Source: Planctomycetota bacterium
GTDB taxonomy: Bacteria > Planctomycetota > Planctomycetia > Pirellulales > Lacipirellulaceae
Reading direction: 5' to 3'
DNA length: 64,000 nucleotides
Assembly (NCBI GenBank): GCA_029781135.1
Contig: JAKOXH010000019.1
Location: 124,001-188,000 of the forward strand
A program made the translations under genes and the position numbers. Below the pieces are notes generated by a model. The model worked only from the letters and a program-made list of their open reading frames with translations. It had not been told where the DNA came from and did not search any database. Positions 1 to 8,645 of the stretch are shown piece by piece. How positions within the stretch are numbered: the stretch's first letter is position 1; each line of letters opens with the position of its first letter.

Positions 1-2
1 AG

Positions 3-1100
3 TTACTTGCTGTCGCTTTTTGGTGCGTTCGCCTTACGCGCCTCGGCAATCACTTGGTTAATGCGTCGCGTGTTGGCCCAGTCGTCTTTGTAACTGACGG
101 GCACGAACTTCGACGTCGTCGGGCCGAATTCCTTTTCCAGGCCGGTACCCTTCCAGTCGAACTTGAGTAGGGTTTCGCGGATGCCGTCACGCAGTTCTGG
201 GGCGAGATTGTACGCATAGCCGATCGCCGCTGGCGGGAACCGTTCCGACTTGCAGATCGATACGACCGCTGCCGGGTCGACCTCCTTTTTCTCAACCATA
301 CGGGCGAGCACGTCGCTCGCAATGGGGGCCACTTCAAACTCCTTGGCGGCGACGCGTTTGATCGAGTCCTCGTGACCTTGCGAAAAACCAGACGTGTAAT
401 CGCGCTCCGGCAGCAGTCCATATTTTTCTTTCAACAACACGAGCGGTGCCTTGCAGCCCGAGTTGGAATCGAGCGTGGTGAACATCACCTTGTGGCCCTT
501 GATATCTTCCAACTTTTTGATGGGGCTGCCGGCCGGCACGAGGAACTCCATCGTGTAGCCCCAACTGCCGTCGGCCTTGCCCAACGTGCAAACCGGCACG
601 AAGCCAAACTGCTCAACCGCGTTCTGCACGAGGCCCGTGTTCAAACCGACGATGTGAAGCTCGCCTTTTTGCAGCGCCGCCATTTGGTCTTCAGCCTTGG
701 CAAAGTGGGCGACCTTTACCTCCTTGCCAGTTTTTTCCTTCAGTGCCGCGGCGAGCTCTTTCCAAGTGTCGTCGCTGGGGCCGCCTCCCTCGGTAGCCAC
801 ATAGGAGAACACCAACGAAGCCGGCGAGTTAAGTTTCGCGGCATCGGTCGGTGGATCGGCAACCAGGTCGTTATCGGCATCGGCAAAGGCCATTTTGCCG
901 CTGGTCGGCACAGGTTCCGCCGTGAACATCCGGCCGATGATCGTCGTGGCGATGTCGCTCCGCGCCTGCGACTCAAGCCCGCGCGACCACCAGTAGGCAA
1001 GCAAGCCAATCAATGCCACCGGAAGCACAACCGCCAACACGCGACCGGCGGAATGTTCCTGGCGAGGCGCTACGGAATTGGTTTCATTCGCGTCACTCAT
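3..1100 (-). CDS. PhnD-like phosphate/phosphonate ABC transporter substrate-binding protein
   Basis: This 365-residue protein resembles the periplasmic binding component of phosphonate/phosphite/phosphate importers (PhnD/PtxB type). A hydrophobic segment at about residues 21-40 follows a short charged N-terminus, so it is probably held in the membrane by an uncleaved anchor. The body from about residue 95 has the family pattern: a first strand with FSYVATEGGG, then LKEKTGKEVKVAHF, the ELHIVGLNTG stretch, and KLEDIKGHKVMFTTLDSNSG, where ligand-contacting Ser/Thr residues usually lie. Any ATPase and permease genes would lie to the left, outside the window, so the substrate cannot be fixed. The gene is divergent from nothing visible and is separated from folD (same strand) by 171 bp, so co-transcription is uncertain. 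The family assignment is good; the specificity is not known. Confidence 0.82.
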   Translation of the reverse strand: MSDANETNSVAPRQEHSAGRVLAVVLPVALIGLLAYWWSRGLESQARSDIATTIIGRMFTAEPVPTSGKMAFADADNDLVADPPTDAAKLNSPASLVFSYVATEGGGPSDDTWKELAAALKEKTGKEVKVAHFAKAEDQMAALQKGELHIVGLNTGLVQNAVEQFGFVPVCTLGKADGSWGYTMEFLVPAGSPIKKLEDIKGHKVMFTTLDSNSGCKAPLVLLKEKYGLLPERDYTSGFSQGHEDSIKRVAAKEFEVAPIASDVLARMVEKKEVDPAAVVSICKSERFPPAAIGYAYNLAPELRDGIRETLLKFDWKGTGLEKEFGPTTSKFVPVSYKDDWANTRRINQVIAEARKANAPKSDSK

Positions 1101-1271
1101 GGAACACTCCCTATGTCGACAGCCCCGTGGAAAGTTCTTGCCAAATGTATTTGGAGGCTAGCAAGACTATCAGGATAGCACGCAAAGCGAGCGAATCCAA
1201 GAAACGCTACGCCGGCATTCCAAACCGCAGCCGAACTCAGACTGCAATGCAGTGAATTCGCTCGGCCGATT

Positions 1272-2135
1272 TCACGTTTCGAGCGATTGGGCCGCGCGCA
1301 GCGTATTTCGCAGCAACATGGCAATGGTCAGCGGCCCAACGCCACCAGGAACAGGCGTAATCGTACCGGCAACCGCCGCGACGGCCTCGTAATCCACGTC
1401 GCCGACCACGCCCGATTCGCCACGGTTGATGCCCACATCGATGACGATGGCACCAGGTTTGACCATATTAGCCGTCACAAACTTCGCCCGGCCGATCGCC
1501 ACGATGAGAATATCGGCCTGGCGCGTGATGGCCGGCAAATCGTGCGAACGGCTATGGCAAACGGTAACCGTGGCATCGCCACCCGTGCCATGCTGCGAGA
1601 GCATGATCGAGAGCGGCCGGCCAACGATTTCGCTACGGCCCAACACAACGACATGCTTGCCGGCTGTTTCGATGCCATTGCGAATGAGAAGCTGCTGCAC
1701 ACCTTGCGGCGTACACGGAAGAAAGCGTGGCCGGCCTTGGACAAGCCGACCAACATTATCGGGGTGAAACGCGTCGACATCCTTGTTCGGGCTGACTGCC
1801 GAAAGTACCCGGCTCTTGTCAATCTGCGGCGGCAGCGGAAGCTGAATAAGGATGCCGTGAACTTCGGCATCCTTATTCAATTTGGAAATCAGCTTGAGTA
1901 AATCGTCCGTCGATGCGTCGCCGGGCAGCCGGTGCAGCTGGCTCTCGATGCCCACCGCTTCGCACGCGCGCTGCTTGTTCCGCACGTACACTTCACTTGC
2001 CGGGTTGTCGCCTACCAAAACGGCCGCCAAGCACGGCACGGCCCCGTTGTTCTGAATGAACTCGATTACCTCTTCGGCCAGCTCCGAACGAAGCTGTTGG
2101 GCCAACTGCTTGCCGTCGAGGATGGTGGCGGGCAT
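1272..2135 (-). CDS. folD: Bifunctional methylenetetrahydrofolate dehydrogenase / methenyltetrahydrofolate cyclohydrolase
   Basis: FolD interconverts 5,10-methylene-, 5,10-methenyl- and 10-formyl-tetrahydrofolate in the cytosol, using NADP, and feeds purine and formyl-Met synthesis. At 287 residues it has the normal family length. Signature stretches are in order: VGDNPASEVYVRNK with the catalytic Lys at residue 54, QLPLPP with Gln98, KDVDAFHPDNVG with Asp119/121, PCTPQGV, the nucleotide-binding GRSEIVGRPL, and the C-terminal PVPGGVGPLTIAMLL. All expected catalytic residues are present. The start is the ATG giving MPATILDGK, which matches the usual FolD N-terminus. A copy of the ~100-bp palindromic repeat lies between this gene and the upstream pgpA. 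Confidence 0.97.
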   Translation of the reverse strand: MPATILDGKQLAQQLRSELAEEVIEFIQNNGAVPCLAAVLVGDNPASEVYVRNKQRACEAVGIESQLHRLPGDASTDDLLKLISKLNKDAEVHGILIQLPLPPQIDKSRVLSAVSPNKDVDAFHPDNVGRLVQGRPRFLPCTPQGVQQLLIRNGIETAGKHVVVLGRSEIVGRPLSIMLSQHGTGGDATVTVCHSRSHDLPAITRQADILIVAIGRAKFVTANMVKPGAIVIDVGINRGESGVVGDVDYEAVAAVAGTITPVPGGVGPLTIAMLLRNTLRAAQSLET

Positions 2136-2263
2136 GATTCGGTCAAGAGCTGAGAGTCAGAATCCAGAGCCAGAATTCCACGACAACGAAAGTGGCTGGG
2201 GACCGCGATTCTATCGCGAATTCGGCTGGAGCGGCACCCCACTGAGTTCAGCGATGCGCGCTA

Positions 2264-2363
2264 ACAGGCTGTTGAAAAAAGGGGACTGGCTCGCGGCACA
2301 ACAGCGAAACCGCCCGGGAATCGGCTCCCAATGAGCGTGCCTGTCCCCTTTTTCAACGGGCTG
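2264..2363 (+). repeat. Family A ~100-bp palindromic repeat, copy 1
   Basis: The left arm reads CTGTTGAAAAAAGGGGACTG and continues GCTCGCGG. The right arm reads GAGCGTGCCTGTCCCC followed by TTTTTCAACGGGCTG. The two outer ends are an inverted repeat of about 22 bp. Further copies are at about 2895-2999, 16557-16642 and 25044-25140, all in the same orientation. The interior is also conserved between copies, so this is a dispersed element and not just a terminator. It lies between folD and pgpA, and no transposase gene is present in or near it. Confidence 0.85.
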
Positions 2364-2381
2364 CTACCGGCCTCGGCAGCT

Positions 2382-2891
2382 TTAGCCAAGAAGGCGATTG
2401 AACAAGCAGAGGGTAATACAGGCGTAAACAGCAGCCATCAGGTCATCCGCCATCACCCCCAATCCGTCGGGCAGCCGCTCCAGCTGCCGGGCCGGGGGCG
2501 GTTTGGTGATATCGAACAACCTGTGCAGCAGAAAACCAGCAGTGGCCGTCTTCCAGTCCTTTAGCGGCGCCAGAAGAAAAACCACGGGCACCGTAACGAT
2601 TTCATCATAAATAATCGCTTGATTGTCCTTGGAACCTCCAAGTGCCCGGCCGGCGGCGGTCGCCATCGGCACGCCAATCGCAAAAAGCCCTGCGATTATA
2701 AGGGTCTGCCAGCCGCTACCAGGAACATGGCTAAGCAGCCAAGCCAGCGGCATGCCCTCCAGCAACGCCCCGACCGTGCCCGGCGAGACGGTTACCAACC
2801 CAAGCCCAAATCCCGTCGCCCCCCACACCGCCGGCGAGCTTAGGTAAGTGGCGGGGCTTGGTGGCGAACTATTGCCTTGTTTTTCTGTCAT
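2382..2891 (-). CDS. pgpA: Phosphatidylglycerophosphatase A
   Basis: PgpA is an inner-membrane phosphatase that removes the terminal phosphate of phosphatidylglycerophosphate to give phosphatidylglycerol. This protein is 169 residues, the usual family length. It carries the family blocks: GLVTVSPGTVGALLEG near residue 32, YDEIVTVPVVF near residue 95, and HRLFDITKPPPARQLERLPD followed by GLGVMADD, which together hold the conserved acidic and Lys residues. Three to four hydrophobic segments fit a small membrane enzyme. The first ~20 residues are Ser/Pro-rich and may be a loose N-terminal tail. It sits between family A repeat copies 1 and 2. Confidence 0.92.
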   Translation of the reverse strand: MTEKQGNSSPPSPATYLSSPAVWGATGFGLGLVTVSPGTVGALLEGMPLAWLLSHVPGSGWQTLIIAGLFAIGVPMATAAGRALGGSKDNQAIIYDEIVTVPVVFLLAPLKDWKTATAGFLLHRLFDITKPPPARQLERLPDGLGVMADDLMAAVYACITLCLFNRLLG

Positions 2892-2894
2892 AAT

Positions 2895-2999
2895 TAACGG
2901 CCCGTTGAAAAAAGGGGACTGGCTCGCGGAACAACGGGGAAAACGCCGAGGAATTCGCTTTCGATGAGCGTGCCTGTCCCCTTTTTCACGGGCTGTTAA
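2895..2999 (+). repeat. Family A ~100-bp palindromic repeat, copy 2
   Basis: This copy is bounded by TTAACGGCCCGTTGAAAAAA on the left and TTTTTCACGGGCTGTTAA on the right, giving the clearest terminal inverted repeat of the family. The GGGGACTGGCTCGCGG and GAGCGTGCCTGTCCCC cores match copy 1. The interior also resembles copy 1 more than copies 3 and 4, which suggests two subfamilies. It lies in the divergent space between pgpA and the sulfite reductase gene. Confidence 0.85.
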
Positions 3000-3150
3000 C
3001 AGTCGCTGCTTAAAAGAGTGACGACGCGGAAGCCAAAATTTAACCGTTCATCGAGCCCGCTTCCAATCTTGGCCCCTATGGTGGATTCAAGGTATCATTC
3101 GGTAAGCAGCGGTTTAAGATAGGCAATGTTTAGCGTTTTGGTAAACATCA

Positions 3151-4935
3151 ATGACAGATTCGTCGGATAATGGGGCGGCGGAAAAGCTCAGCCCGGTCGA
3201 AATTGCCAAGGCCAGCAGCGATTATCTTCGCGGCCGCATCCCCGCAGAACTGGCCGATGCCAACGATTTCGTCGGCAAGGAGAGCGTCCAGCTGCTCAAG
3301 CACCATGGCACCTATCAGCAGGATGACCGCGAGCGCCGCACCGTAGCCCGTGAGGATGGCGCCGCCAAGGCCAAGTTCTATTGCTTCATGGTTCGATCGG
3401 CCGTGCCCGGCGGTCGGCTGACCAGCGACCAGATGTTGGCCGAACTCGATCTCTGCGACGAGGTCGGCAACTCGACCCTCCGCATCACTACGCGGCAAGG
3501 CCTGCAACTGCATGGCGTTCTGAAGAAGAACTTGAAGCACACCATCCGCCGCATCAACGAAGTGCGCCTCTCGACGCTCGCCGCCTGCGGCGACGTCAAA
3601 CGCAACGTCATGTGCTCGCCCTGCCCTTACAACGGCGACCCCGTGCATCGGCAAATGCAAGCCCTGGCCGACGAAATCGTGAAGCAATTGAATCCGCGCA
3701 CTCCCGCCTATCACAAAATTTGGCTATCCGATGGCGAAACCGGGGAAAGCATCGATCTCGGCACCGTCATTCCCCCCGCCGAATTGGTCGCCGGTCGGCC
3801 GATGCCGGGCGACGACCCCCTCGAGCCGATCTACGGCAAAACGTATTTGCCCCGCAAGTTCAAGTTCGCCGTCGGCCTGCCCGGCGATAATAGCGTCGAT
3901 GTCTACGCAAACGACATCGGTCTGCTCGCCGTGTGCGAAAACTGGAATGTCATCGGCTATAACCTGCTCGTCGGCGGCAGCTTCGGCGTGACGCCCAGCG
4001 CCAAGAAAACATTCCCGGCCATTGCCCTGCCGCTGTGCTATATCGAGGCCTCACGCGTCATCGACCTGAGCATCGCGATCGTAAAAGTGCAGCGCGATTT
4101 CGGCAATCGCGCCGACCGCAAGGTTGCCCGCATGAAGTACCTCATCCACGACTGGGGCTTGGAACGGTTCCGCCACAAAGTCGAAGAATATTTTGGCGAT
4201 GCGCTCGCACCGCCGCGCCCCATCGAAGTTTGGGGCTTCAACGACGGCATGGGCTGGCACGGTCAGGGCGACGGCCTGTGGTTCTACGGCCTCAACGTCG
4301 AAAACGGCCGCATCAAGGATACCGACACGATGCGGCTAAAGACCGCCCTCCGTGAAATTTGCACGACCTTCCGCTGCCCGCTGCGCCTCACACCGCAGCA
4401 AAGCATCATCTTCTGCGATATCAAACCCATCGACCGGCCAAAATTAGAGGAAATCCTGCGGCGACACGGCGTGCCGCTGACCGAGGACTATTCCACGGTC
4501 CGCCGCTGGTCGATGGCCTGCCCTGCCCTGCCCACTTGTGGCTTGGCTGTGACGGAAAGCGAGCGCGTGATGCCGACGCTCATGGACCAACTCGAAGCCG
4601 TGGTCCGCGAGCTGGGGCTCGAAGATGAAGTCTTCACCACGCGCATGACCGGCTGCCCCAACGGCTGCGCGCGGCCCTACAACTCCGATATCGGCCTCGT
4701 CGGCAAGACGAAGGACAAGTACACCATTTTTCTAGGCGGGCGGGTTTATGGCGATCGCCTGAACTTCATCTACAAAGATTTGGTACCCACGAGTGAGGTC
4801 GTGCCGACATTGGCCCCAGTGCTGCGTTACTTCAAGGACGCCCGCAATGCCAGTGAATCGTTCGGTGATTTTTGCCATCGCATCGGCGTCGATAATCTAA
4901 AGAGTAAATGTGAGGCTGTCCCGCAGCTGACTTAA
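3151..4935 (+). CDS. Siroheme/[4Fe-4S] assimilatory sulfite (or nitrite) reductase hemoprotein
   Basis: This 594-residue enzyme belongs to the SiR/NiR hemoprotein family, which performs the six-electron reduction of sulfite to sulfide or of nitrite to ammonium. The order is ferredoxin-like half-domain (AVPGGRLTSDQM), the siroheme-contacting TRQGLQLHGVLKKNLK near residue 113, and the four cluster cysteines as C457-x5-C463 (CPALPTC) and C502-x3-C506 (TGCPNGC). The C-terminal IFLGGR block completes the second half. All four ligands to the cluster that bridges to siroheme are present. No flavoprotein or siroheme-synthesis gene is adjacent, so the electron donor and the choice between sulfite and nitrite cannot be decided by eye. 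The length and pattern favour CysI-like sulfite reductase. There is no clear Shine-Dalgarno before the ATG. Confidence 0.93.
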   Translation: MTDSSDNGAAEKLSPVEIAKASSDYLRGRIPAELADANDFVGKESVQLLKHHGTYQQDDRERRTVAREDGAAKAKFYCFMVRSAVPGGRLTSDQMLAELDLCDEVGNSTLRITTRQGLQLHGVLKKNLKHTIRRINEVRLSTLAACGDVKRNVMCSPCPYNGDPVHRQMQALADEIVKQLNPRTPAYHKIWLSDGETGESIDLGTVIPPAELVAGRPMPGDDPLEPIYGKTYLPRKFKFAVGLPGDNSVDVYANDIGLLAVCENWNVIGYNLLVGGSFGVTPSAKKTFPAIALPLCYIEASRVIDLSIAIVKVQRDFGNRADRKVARMKYLIHDWGLERFRHKVEEYFGDALAPPRPIEVWGFNDGMGWHGQGDGLWFYGLNVENGRIKDTDTMRLKTALREICTTFRCPLRLTPQQSIIFCDIKPIDRPKLEEILRRHGVPLTEDYSTVRRWSMACPALPTCGLAVTESERVMPTLMDQLEAVVRELGLEDEVFTTRMTGCPNGCARPYNSDIGLVGKTKDKYTIFLGGRVYGDRLNFIYKDLVPTSEVVPTLAPVLRYFKDARNASESFGDFCHRIGVDNLKSKCEAVPQLT

Positions 4936-4947
4936 GCAGTGTCTGTT

Positions 4948-5268
4948 ATGGTTGACCGAGCCACTCATCATCTTGCTGACTTGAATCTATCGACGCCTCA
5001 GTTGGCGGAGTTCTGTCAGCGGCATCGCATTCGTCGGCTTGCCTTGTTTGGTTCCATATTGCGGAAAGACTTCGGGCCGCAAAGCGATATCGACGTATTG
5101 GTCGAATTTGAACCGAACGTGCGGACTGGCCTGAAGTTCTTTGCGATTCAAGATGAACTGTCTCATATTATGGGCAGACCGGTCGACCTTAACACGTCGC
5201 AGTGCTTGAGCAAGTACTTCCGCGATCGCGTAATAAGTGAAGCGGAGGTGCAGTATGTCGCACCATGA
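4948..5268 (+). CDS. MntA-type minimal nucleotidyltransferase
   Basis: This is a small (106-residue) MNT-fold nucleotidyltransferase. The hallmark is LFGSILRKDFGPQSDIDVLV, with Gly-Ser followed by the Asp-x-Asp metal pair. Members of this group (MntA) usually act as antitoxins that AMPylate a HepT-type RNase toxin encoded just downstream. The downstream ORF here begins with a 14-bp overlap, as in MntA-HepT operons, but is only 26 codons long (see next entry), so the partner appears lost. A GTG nine bases upstream (4939) is an alternative start. It begins a few bases after the sulfite reductase stop, so it is probably read through with that gene. Confidence 0.8.
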   Translation: MVDRATHHLADLNLSTPQLAEFCQRHRIRRLALFGSILRKDFGPQSDIDVLVEFEPNVRTGLKFFAIQDELSHIMGRPVDLNTSQCLSKYFRDRVISEAEVQYVAP

Positions 5269-5335
5269 CGATGCGGTTTGCCTTAAGCGCAAGGGCGGAG
5301 CAATTGCAAGGGCGTTTTCGGACGGCAGCGTATAA
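5255..5335 (+). pseudogene. Possible hepT remnant (truncated toxin start)
   Basis: An ATG at 5255 overlaps the end of the nucleotidyltransferase gene and opens a 26-codon frame beginning MSHHDDAVCL, ending at a TAA at 5333-5335. HepT/DUF86 proteins commonly start with a short polar stretch of this kind (an H/R-D-D-A-V-x-L pattern), and their genes overlap the antitoxin gene in this way. The rest of the toxin, including the RX4HXY motif, is missing. The reading as a remnant is inference from position and the first ten residues only; it could also be chance. Confidence 0.35.
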
Positions 5336-5388
5336 TTAGCAGCTGCAGCGTTGGCCGTAGTTTTCCCCCTCCATTTTTCGTTTCGTGC

Positions 5389-6594
5389 ATGAAGCCCTCC
5401 CTCGCGAACATCGTGACTTCCGCTGCGCGCGGCGCTTTCGTGGCATGGCTGCTTCTCGCGGGCGTGGCCTACAGCGCCCACAACAAAGTTACCGCTGCTA
5501 AGTCCGAAACCGAAACGAAGGCCGAGCACGTCGAGTTCAACCACAACGGCCATCAGCAAGCTGCCGACGGCCGCATCGTCGTCGAAGCAGCCAACGGCGG
5601 CATCCTGCTGGAAACTTCTGACGGCGTGCTCTGGACCATCGAACGCGGCGACATCGTCAGCCGCAAAAAACTCGCAGAACCATTCAAACCGCTGCCGCCA
5701 AAAGAACTCTCGGAGCGATTAATCTCGGAAATGCCGGCCGAGTTTCGCACTTACACCACGCCCCATTACGTCGTGGTCTACAACACGTCGCGAACGTACG
5801 CTCAGTGGACCAGCTCGCTGCTCGAACGCCTCTACAAAGCGTTTACCAATTATTGGGAGGGCCAAGGCCTCGAACTCCGCGAGCCGGAATTTGCACTCCC
5901 GGTCTTCCTATTCGCCAACCGGCAGCAATACGACCAAGCCAGTCGCGAAGACCTGCCGGGCGGCACCGGCAGCATCATCGGCTTCTATAGCCTGCGGTCG
6001 AATCGCATCAACATGTTCGACCTCACCGGTGTCGAAGCGGTTCGTGGCAGCGGTAGCCGCGGGTCGATCAAGGAAATCAATCAAATGCTCTCGCAGCTGG
6101 CTGCCGTCCCACTGGTCGCAACCGTGGTTCATGAGGCGACCCACCAGATCGCCTTCAATTGCGGATTGCAGCAACGTTTCGCCGATATCCCGCTCTGGCA
6201 GTGCGAAGGGATGGCCGTGTATTTCGAGGCCCCCGATCTCGCCAGCACCCGCGGCTGGCGCGGCATCGGCCGCGTGAATTACCCCCGCCTCGAGACCTTT
6301 CGCAACAACCTTCCCAATTGGCAGCCCGGCTCAATGGAAACGCTGGTTCGCGATAGCCGCCGCCTGCGCGACCCGCGAACTGCCGCCGATGCCTACGCCG
6401 ACGCCTGGGCGTTGAACTACTATCTCATCAAATACCAACCCAAAGCGTATACCGAGTATCTCAAGGCTCTCGCGAGCAAGCAGCCACTCATCGATGACGC
6501 GCCAGAAGCTCGGCTGGCGGAATTTCGCGCCCATTTCGGCGATCTGAACAAAGTGGAACAGGAGTTCCTAAAGCAGATGGCGCGGGTAAAATGA
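5389..6594 (+). CDS. Secreted DUF1570-type gluzincin-like protein
   Basis: This 401-residue protein starts with a signal-peptide-like N-terminus (hydrophobic core at about residues 14-28, ending near AYSA). The C-terminal half has a zincin active-site pattern, VVHEATHQIAFN with His248, Glu249 and His252, followed by LWQCEGMAVYFEA with a third ligand candidate, Glu273. This arrangement is typical of DUF1570 proteins, which are abundant in planctomycetes and are thought to be extracytoplasmic peptidases. A preceding domain contains a short beta-rich stretch (IVVEAANGGILLETSDG). The substrate is unknown. It stands alone, with repeat palindromes downstream. A second, more divergent member lies at 37451-38548. 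Confidence 0.8.
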   Translation: MKPSLANIVTSAARGAFVAWLLLAGVAYSAHNKVTAAKSETETKAEHVEFNHNGHQQAADGRIVVEAANGGILLETSDGVLWTIERGDIVSRKKLAEPFKPLPPKELSERLISEMPAEFRTYTTPHYVVVYNTSRTYAQWTSSLLERLYKAFTNYWEGQGLELREPEFALPVFLFANRQQYDQASREDLPGGTGSIIGFYSLRSNRINMFDLTGVEAVRGSGSRGSIKEINQMLSQLAAVPLVATVVHEATHQIAFNCGLQQRFADIPLWQCEGMAVYFEAPDLASTRGWRGIGRVNYPRLETFRNNLPNWQPGSMETLVRDSRRLRDPRTAADAYADAWALNYYLIKYQPKAYTEYLKALASKQPLIDDAPEARLAEFRAHFGDLNKVEQEFLKQMARVK

Positions 6595-6637
6595 AGACGA
6601 GCAGTTTCTTGGCGATCGCTGCTTGTTAGCGATTCAG

Positions 6638-6696
6638 TAAGGTGGGCACCGCCCACCAACGATACCGCAACATGTGGTGGGCAGTGCCCACCCTAC
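6638..6696. repeat. Double GGTGGGCA/TGCCCACC palindrome
   Basis: Two short palindromes stand side by side: GGTGGGCACCGCCCACC and GTGGTGGGCAGTGCCCACCC, separated by about 20 bp. The outer ends (GTAAGGTGGG and CCCACCCTAC) are roughly inverted. It fills the gap between the DUF1570 gene and comF and resembles REP/BIME-type intergenic elements. No T-run follows, so a simple intrinsic terminator is less likely. Confidence 0.65.
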
Positions 6697-6759
6697 AAAA
6701 CTACCGCGCGTTCGTCGGTGTGACTCGATGAATGGCAGAGCAATGCAGTTCCGCTGAAA

Positions 6760-7569
6760 ATGAAGATCGCATTCCAAAGCGGATGGCAACACCTGCGGAC
6801 GGCCGCTGCCACCTGGCGAGCCGGGGTGGCGAATCTCGTCTTTCCGCCGCGATGCGTCAGCTGCGATGGCGAACTCGACGTGTTGCCGCACGGCGATATC
6901 TTGCTGTGTGCCGACTGCCAGAACGAACTGCACCTGTTTGCTGAACCAATGTGTGAGCAATGCGGCGCTCCGGTTCCCGCGGTGCCATCGCCGGTCTCGG
7001 GGAAGCCGCTGCCAATTTCGCCGGAACACGGTTGCTTTCGCTGCCGGGGGCGAAAGCTGTGGTTCGATAGTACCGTTGCCCTGGGAGCTTACAGTGACCG
7101 CTTGCGCGATCTATTGCTGCGGATGAAGGCCGCCGAAGGGGACGCGATTTCACAAACCATTGGGAAACTGCTGTGGCATGCACGCGGAAAGCAGTTAGCG
7201 GCATTGAACATCGATGTCGTGGTGCCTATCCCTCTGCATTGGCGGCGGCGGATTGAACATCGGACCAATTCAGCCGCGATCTTGGCCGAAGTCCTGGCCG
7301 ATCGACTCCACGCGCCGCGGGCGGAAAAGTTGTTACGACGGACCCGGTCAACCCAGCGGCAGTTCGACCTCACACCGCCAAAACGGTGGGAAAATGTGCG
7401 TCGGGCCTTTGCCGTTCGAGCGGGCTATCATTTAAGGGATGCCCACGTCCTACTGGTCGATGATATCTTGACCACCGGGGCAACCTGCAGCGAGGCGGCG
7501 CGGGCGTTGCGCTCCGCCGGGGCCACACGGGTTACGATAGCGGTTGTTGCCCGGGCGTTTGGCGAGTAG
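6760..7569 (+). CDS. comF: ComF family phosphoribosyltransferase-like protein
   Basis: This 269-residue protein matches the ComF/GntX family, linked to DNA uptake during natural transformation and to damage repair. The N-terminal part has a zinc-ribbon-like set of cysteine pairs (CVSC, CADC, CEQC, CFRC). The C-terminal part is a type I phosphoribosyltransferase fold: VVPIPLHWRRRIEHR, RTRSTQRQFDLTP, and the PRPP loop LLVDDILTTGATCSEAARAL. All motifs are intact. No other competence genes are nearby. The start is the ATG giving MKIAFQSG. Confidence 0.92.
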   Translation: MKIAFQSGWQHLRTAAATWRAGVANLVFPPRCVSCDGELDVLPHGDILLCADCQNELHLFAEPMCEQCGAPVPAVPSPVSGKPLPISPEHGCFRCRGRKLWFDSTVALGAYSDRLRDLLLRMKAAEGDAISQTIGKLLWHARGKQLAALNIDVVVPIPLHWRRRIEHRTNSAAILAEVLADRLHAPRAEKLLRRTRSTQRQFDLTPPKRWENVRRAFAVRAGYHLRDAHVLLVDDILTTGATCSEAARALRSAGATRVTIAVVARAFGE

Positions 7570-7646
7570 AACACAGGCCAATCAATTGGCATCCGAATGA
7601 GGTTTGTAGCCGCTTTCGGTCCCGGCCAACCGGCTCGGATGTTGGA

Positions 7647-8645
7647 GTGAGGTTCGACGTGGATCTTAATCACCGTTTAGAAGAATTTCAGGCGACGAAA
7701 CGGATTGGGCCGTTTCGCCGTGCCGTGTTTCGCGGGCTGGGCATTCTGTTGCCGCCCTTGCTGACGATCGTCATTTTCCTTTGGGTCGGCAGCACGGTTT
7801 CGGAGCATGTGCTCGACCCCATGCAGAATTTCACGCGCTACGTTGCGCTGGAGTACTTCGCCGATATCAAGACCCCGACCGACACAGACGCTCGCGTCGA
7901 TGTCAACAAAGTAACGATTGACGGACAAGCCTATCCGCTCGTATCGAAGGATACGGTCAAGGTCCATGACCGCGTGTATCACCGCACGAGCGATGGCAAA
8001 TTCGTGCCGCTGACCGTATTCGATGAAGTGCGTACGGGCGTCGGGCGCGACCCCATGCCCGGGACAGCCCGTGATATTTATGGCTGGTATATCGACAATC
8101 GCTGGCTGCAGCGCCGCTTCGTGATACCGGTGTTCTTGTGCTTGTTCTTGCTGGTGCTGTATTTGCTCGGCAAGTTTTTGGCCGCCGGCATTGGTCGCCT
8201 GTTCTGGACGCAATTCGAGCGGATCATCCATCGCTTGCCGCTGGTAAGCAACGTCTACTCCTCGATCAAGCAGGTTACCGATTTCCTGTTTTCCGAGCGC
8301 GAAATGCAGTACACCCGCGTGGTGGCGATCGAATATCCCCGGCGGGGTATTTGGACGCTCGGCTTCATCACCGGCGATGGCATGCGCGATATCCAGGCCA
8401 CCGTCGAAGAGACAGTGGTTTCGGCTTTTGTTCCCCACTCGCCGATGCCGTTCACCGGTTTTGCCGTGACGGTCAAGAAAAGCGAAACAGTTGATTTGAA
8501 CATCACGGTCGACCAGGCAATTCAATTTGTCGTGAGTTGCGGCGTGGTGATTCCACCACCGCCCGGCAGCAAAGCGCCGCTGGAAGGTGTGACGCCGCAG
8601 GGCGAACGCCTGCAGCTTACGGCAGCGACAAAAGGCAATGGCTGA
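7647..8645 (+). CDS. DUF502 family membrane protein
   Basis: This 332-residue protein has two hydrophobic segments, about residues 30-50 (GLGILLPPLLTIVIFLW) and 152-175 (FVIPVFLCLFLLVLYLLGKFL). The DUF502 signature follows: QFERIIHRLPLVSNVYSSIK and then QVTDFLFS. The family is conserved in many bacteria and plants and its biochemical role is unclear. The soluble loop between the membrane segments is longer than in most members. The first start is GTG at 7647. A second in-frame GTG at 7659 has a better-placed GGAG upstream and may be used. The stop overlaps hemC by 8 bp, so the two are translationally coupled. Confidence 0.88.
   Translation: MRFDVDLNHRLEEFQATKRIGPFRRAVFRGLGILLPPLLTIVIFLWVGSTVSEHVLDPMQNFTRYVALEYFADIKTPTDTDARVDVNKVTIDGQAYPLVSKDTVKVHDRVYHRTSDGKFVPLTVFDEVRTGVGRDPMPGTARDIYGWYIDNRWLQRRFVIPVFLCLFLLVLYLLGKFLAAGIGRLFWTQFERIIHRLPLVSNVYSSIKQVTDFLFSEREMQYTRVVAIEYPRRGIWTLGFITGDGMRDIQATVEETVVSAFVPHSPMPFTGFAVTVKKSETVDLNITVDQAIQFVVSCGVVIPPPPGSKAPLEGVTPQGERLQLTAATKGNG

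Noticed and set aside
2264..2363. Family A repeats as simple intrinsic terminators
   Set aside because: The interior is conserved between copies and copies lie directly before genes in the same transcript, so a terminator role alone does not explain them.
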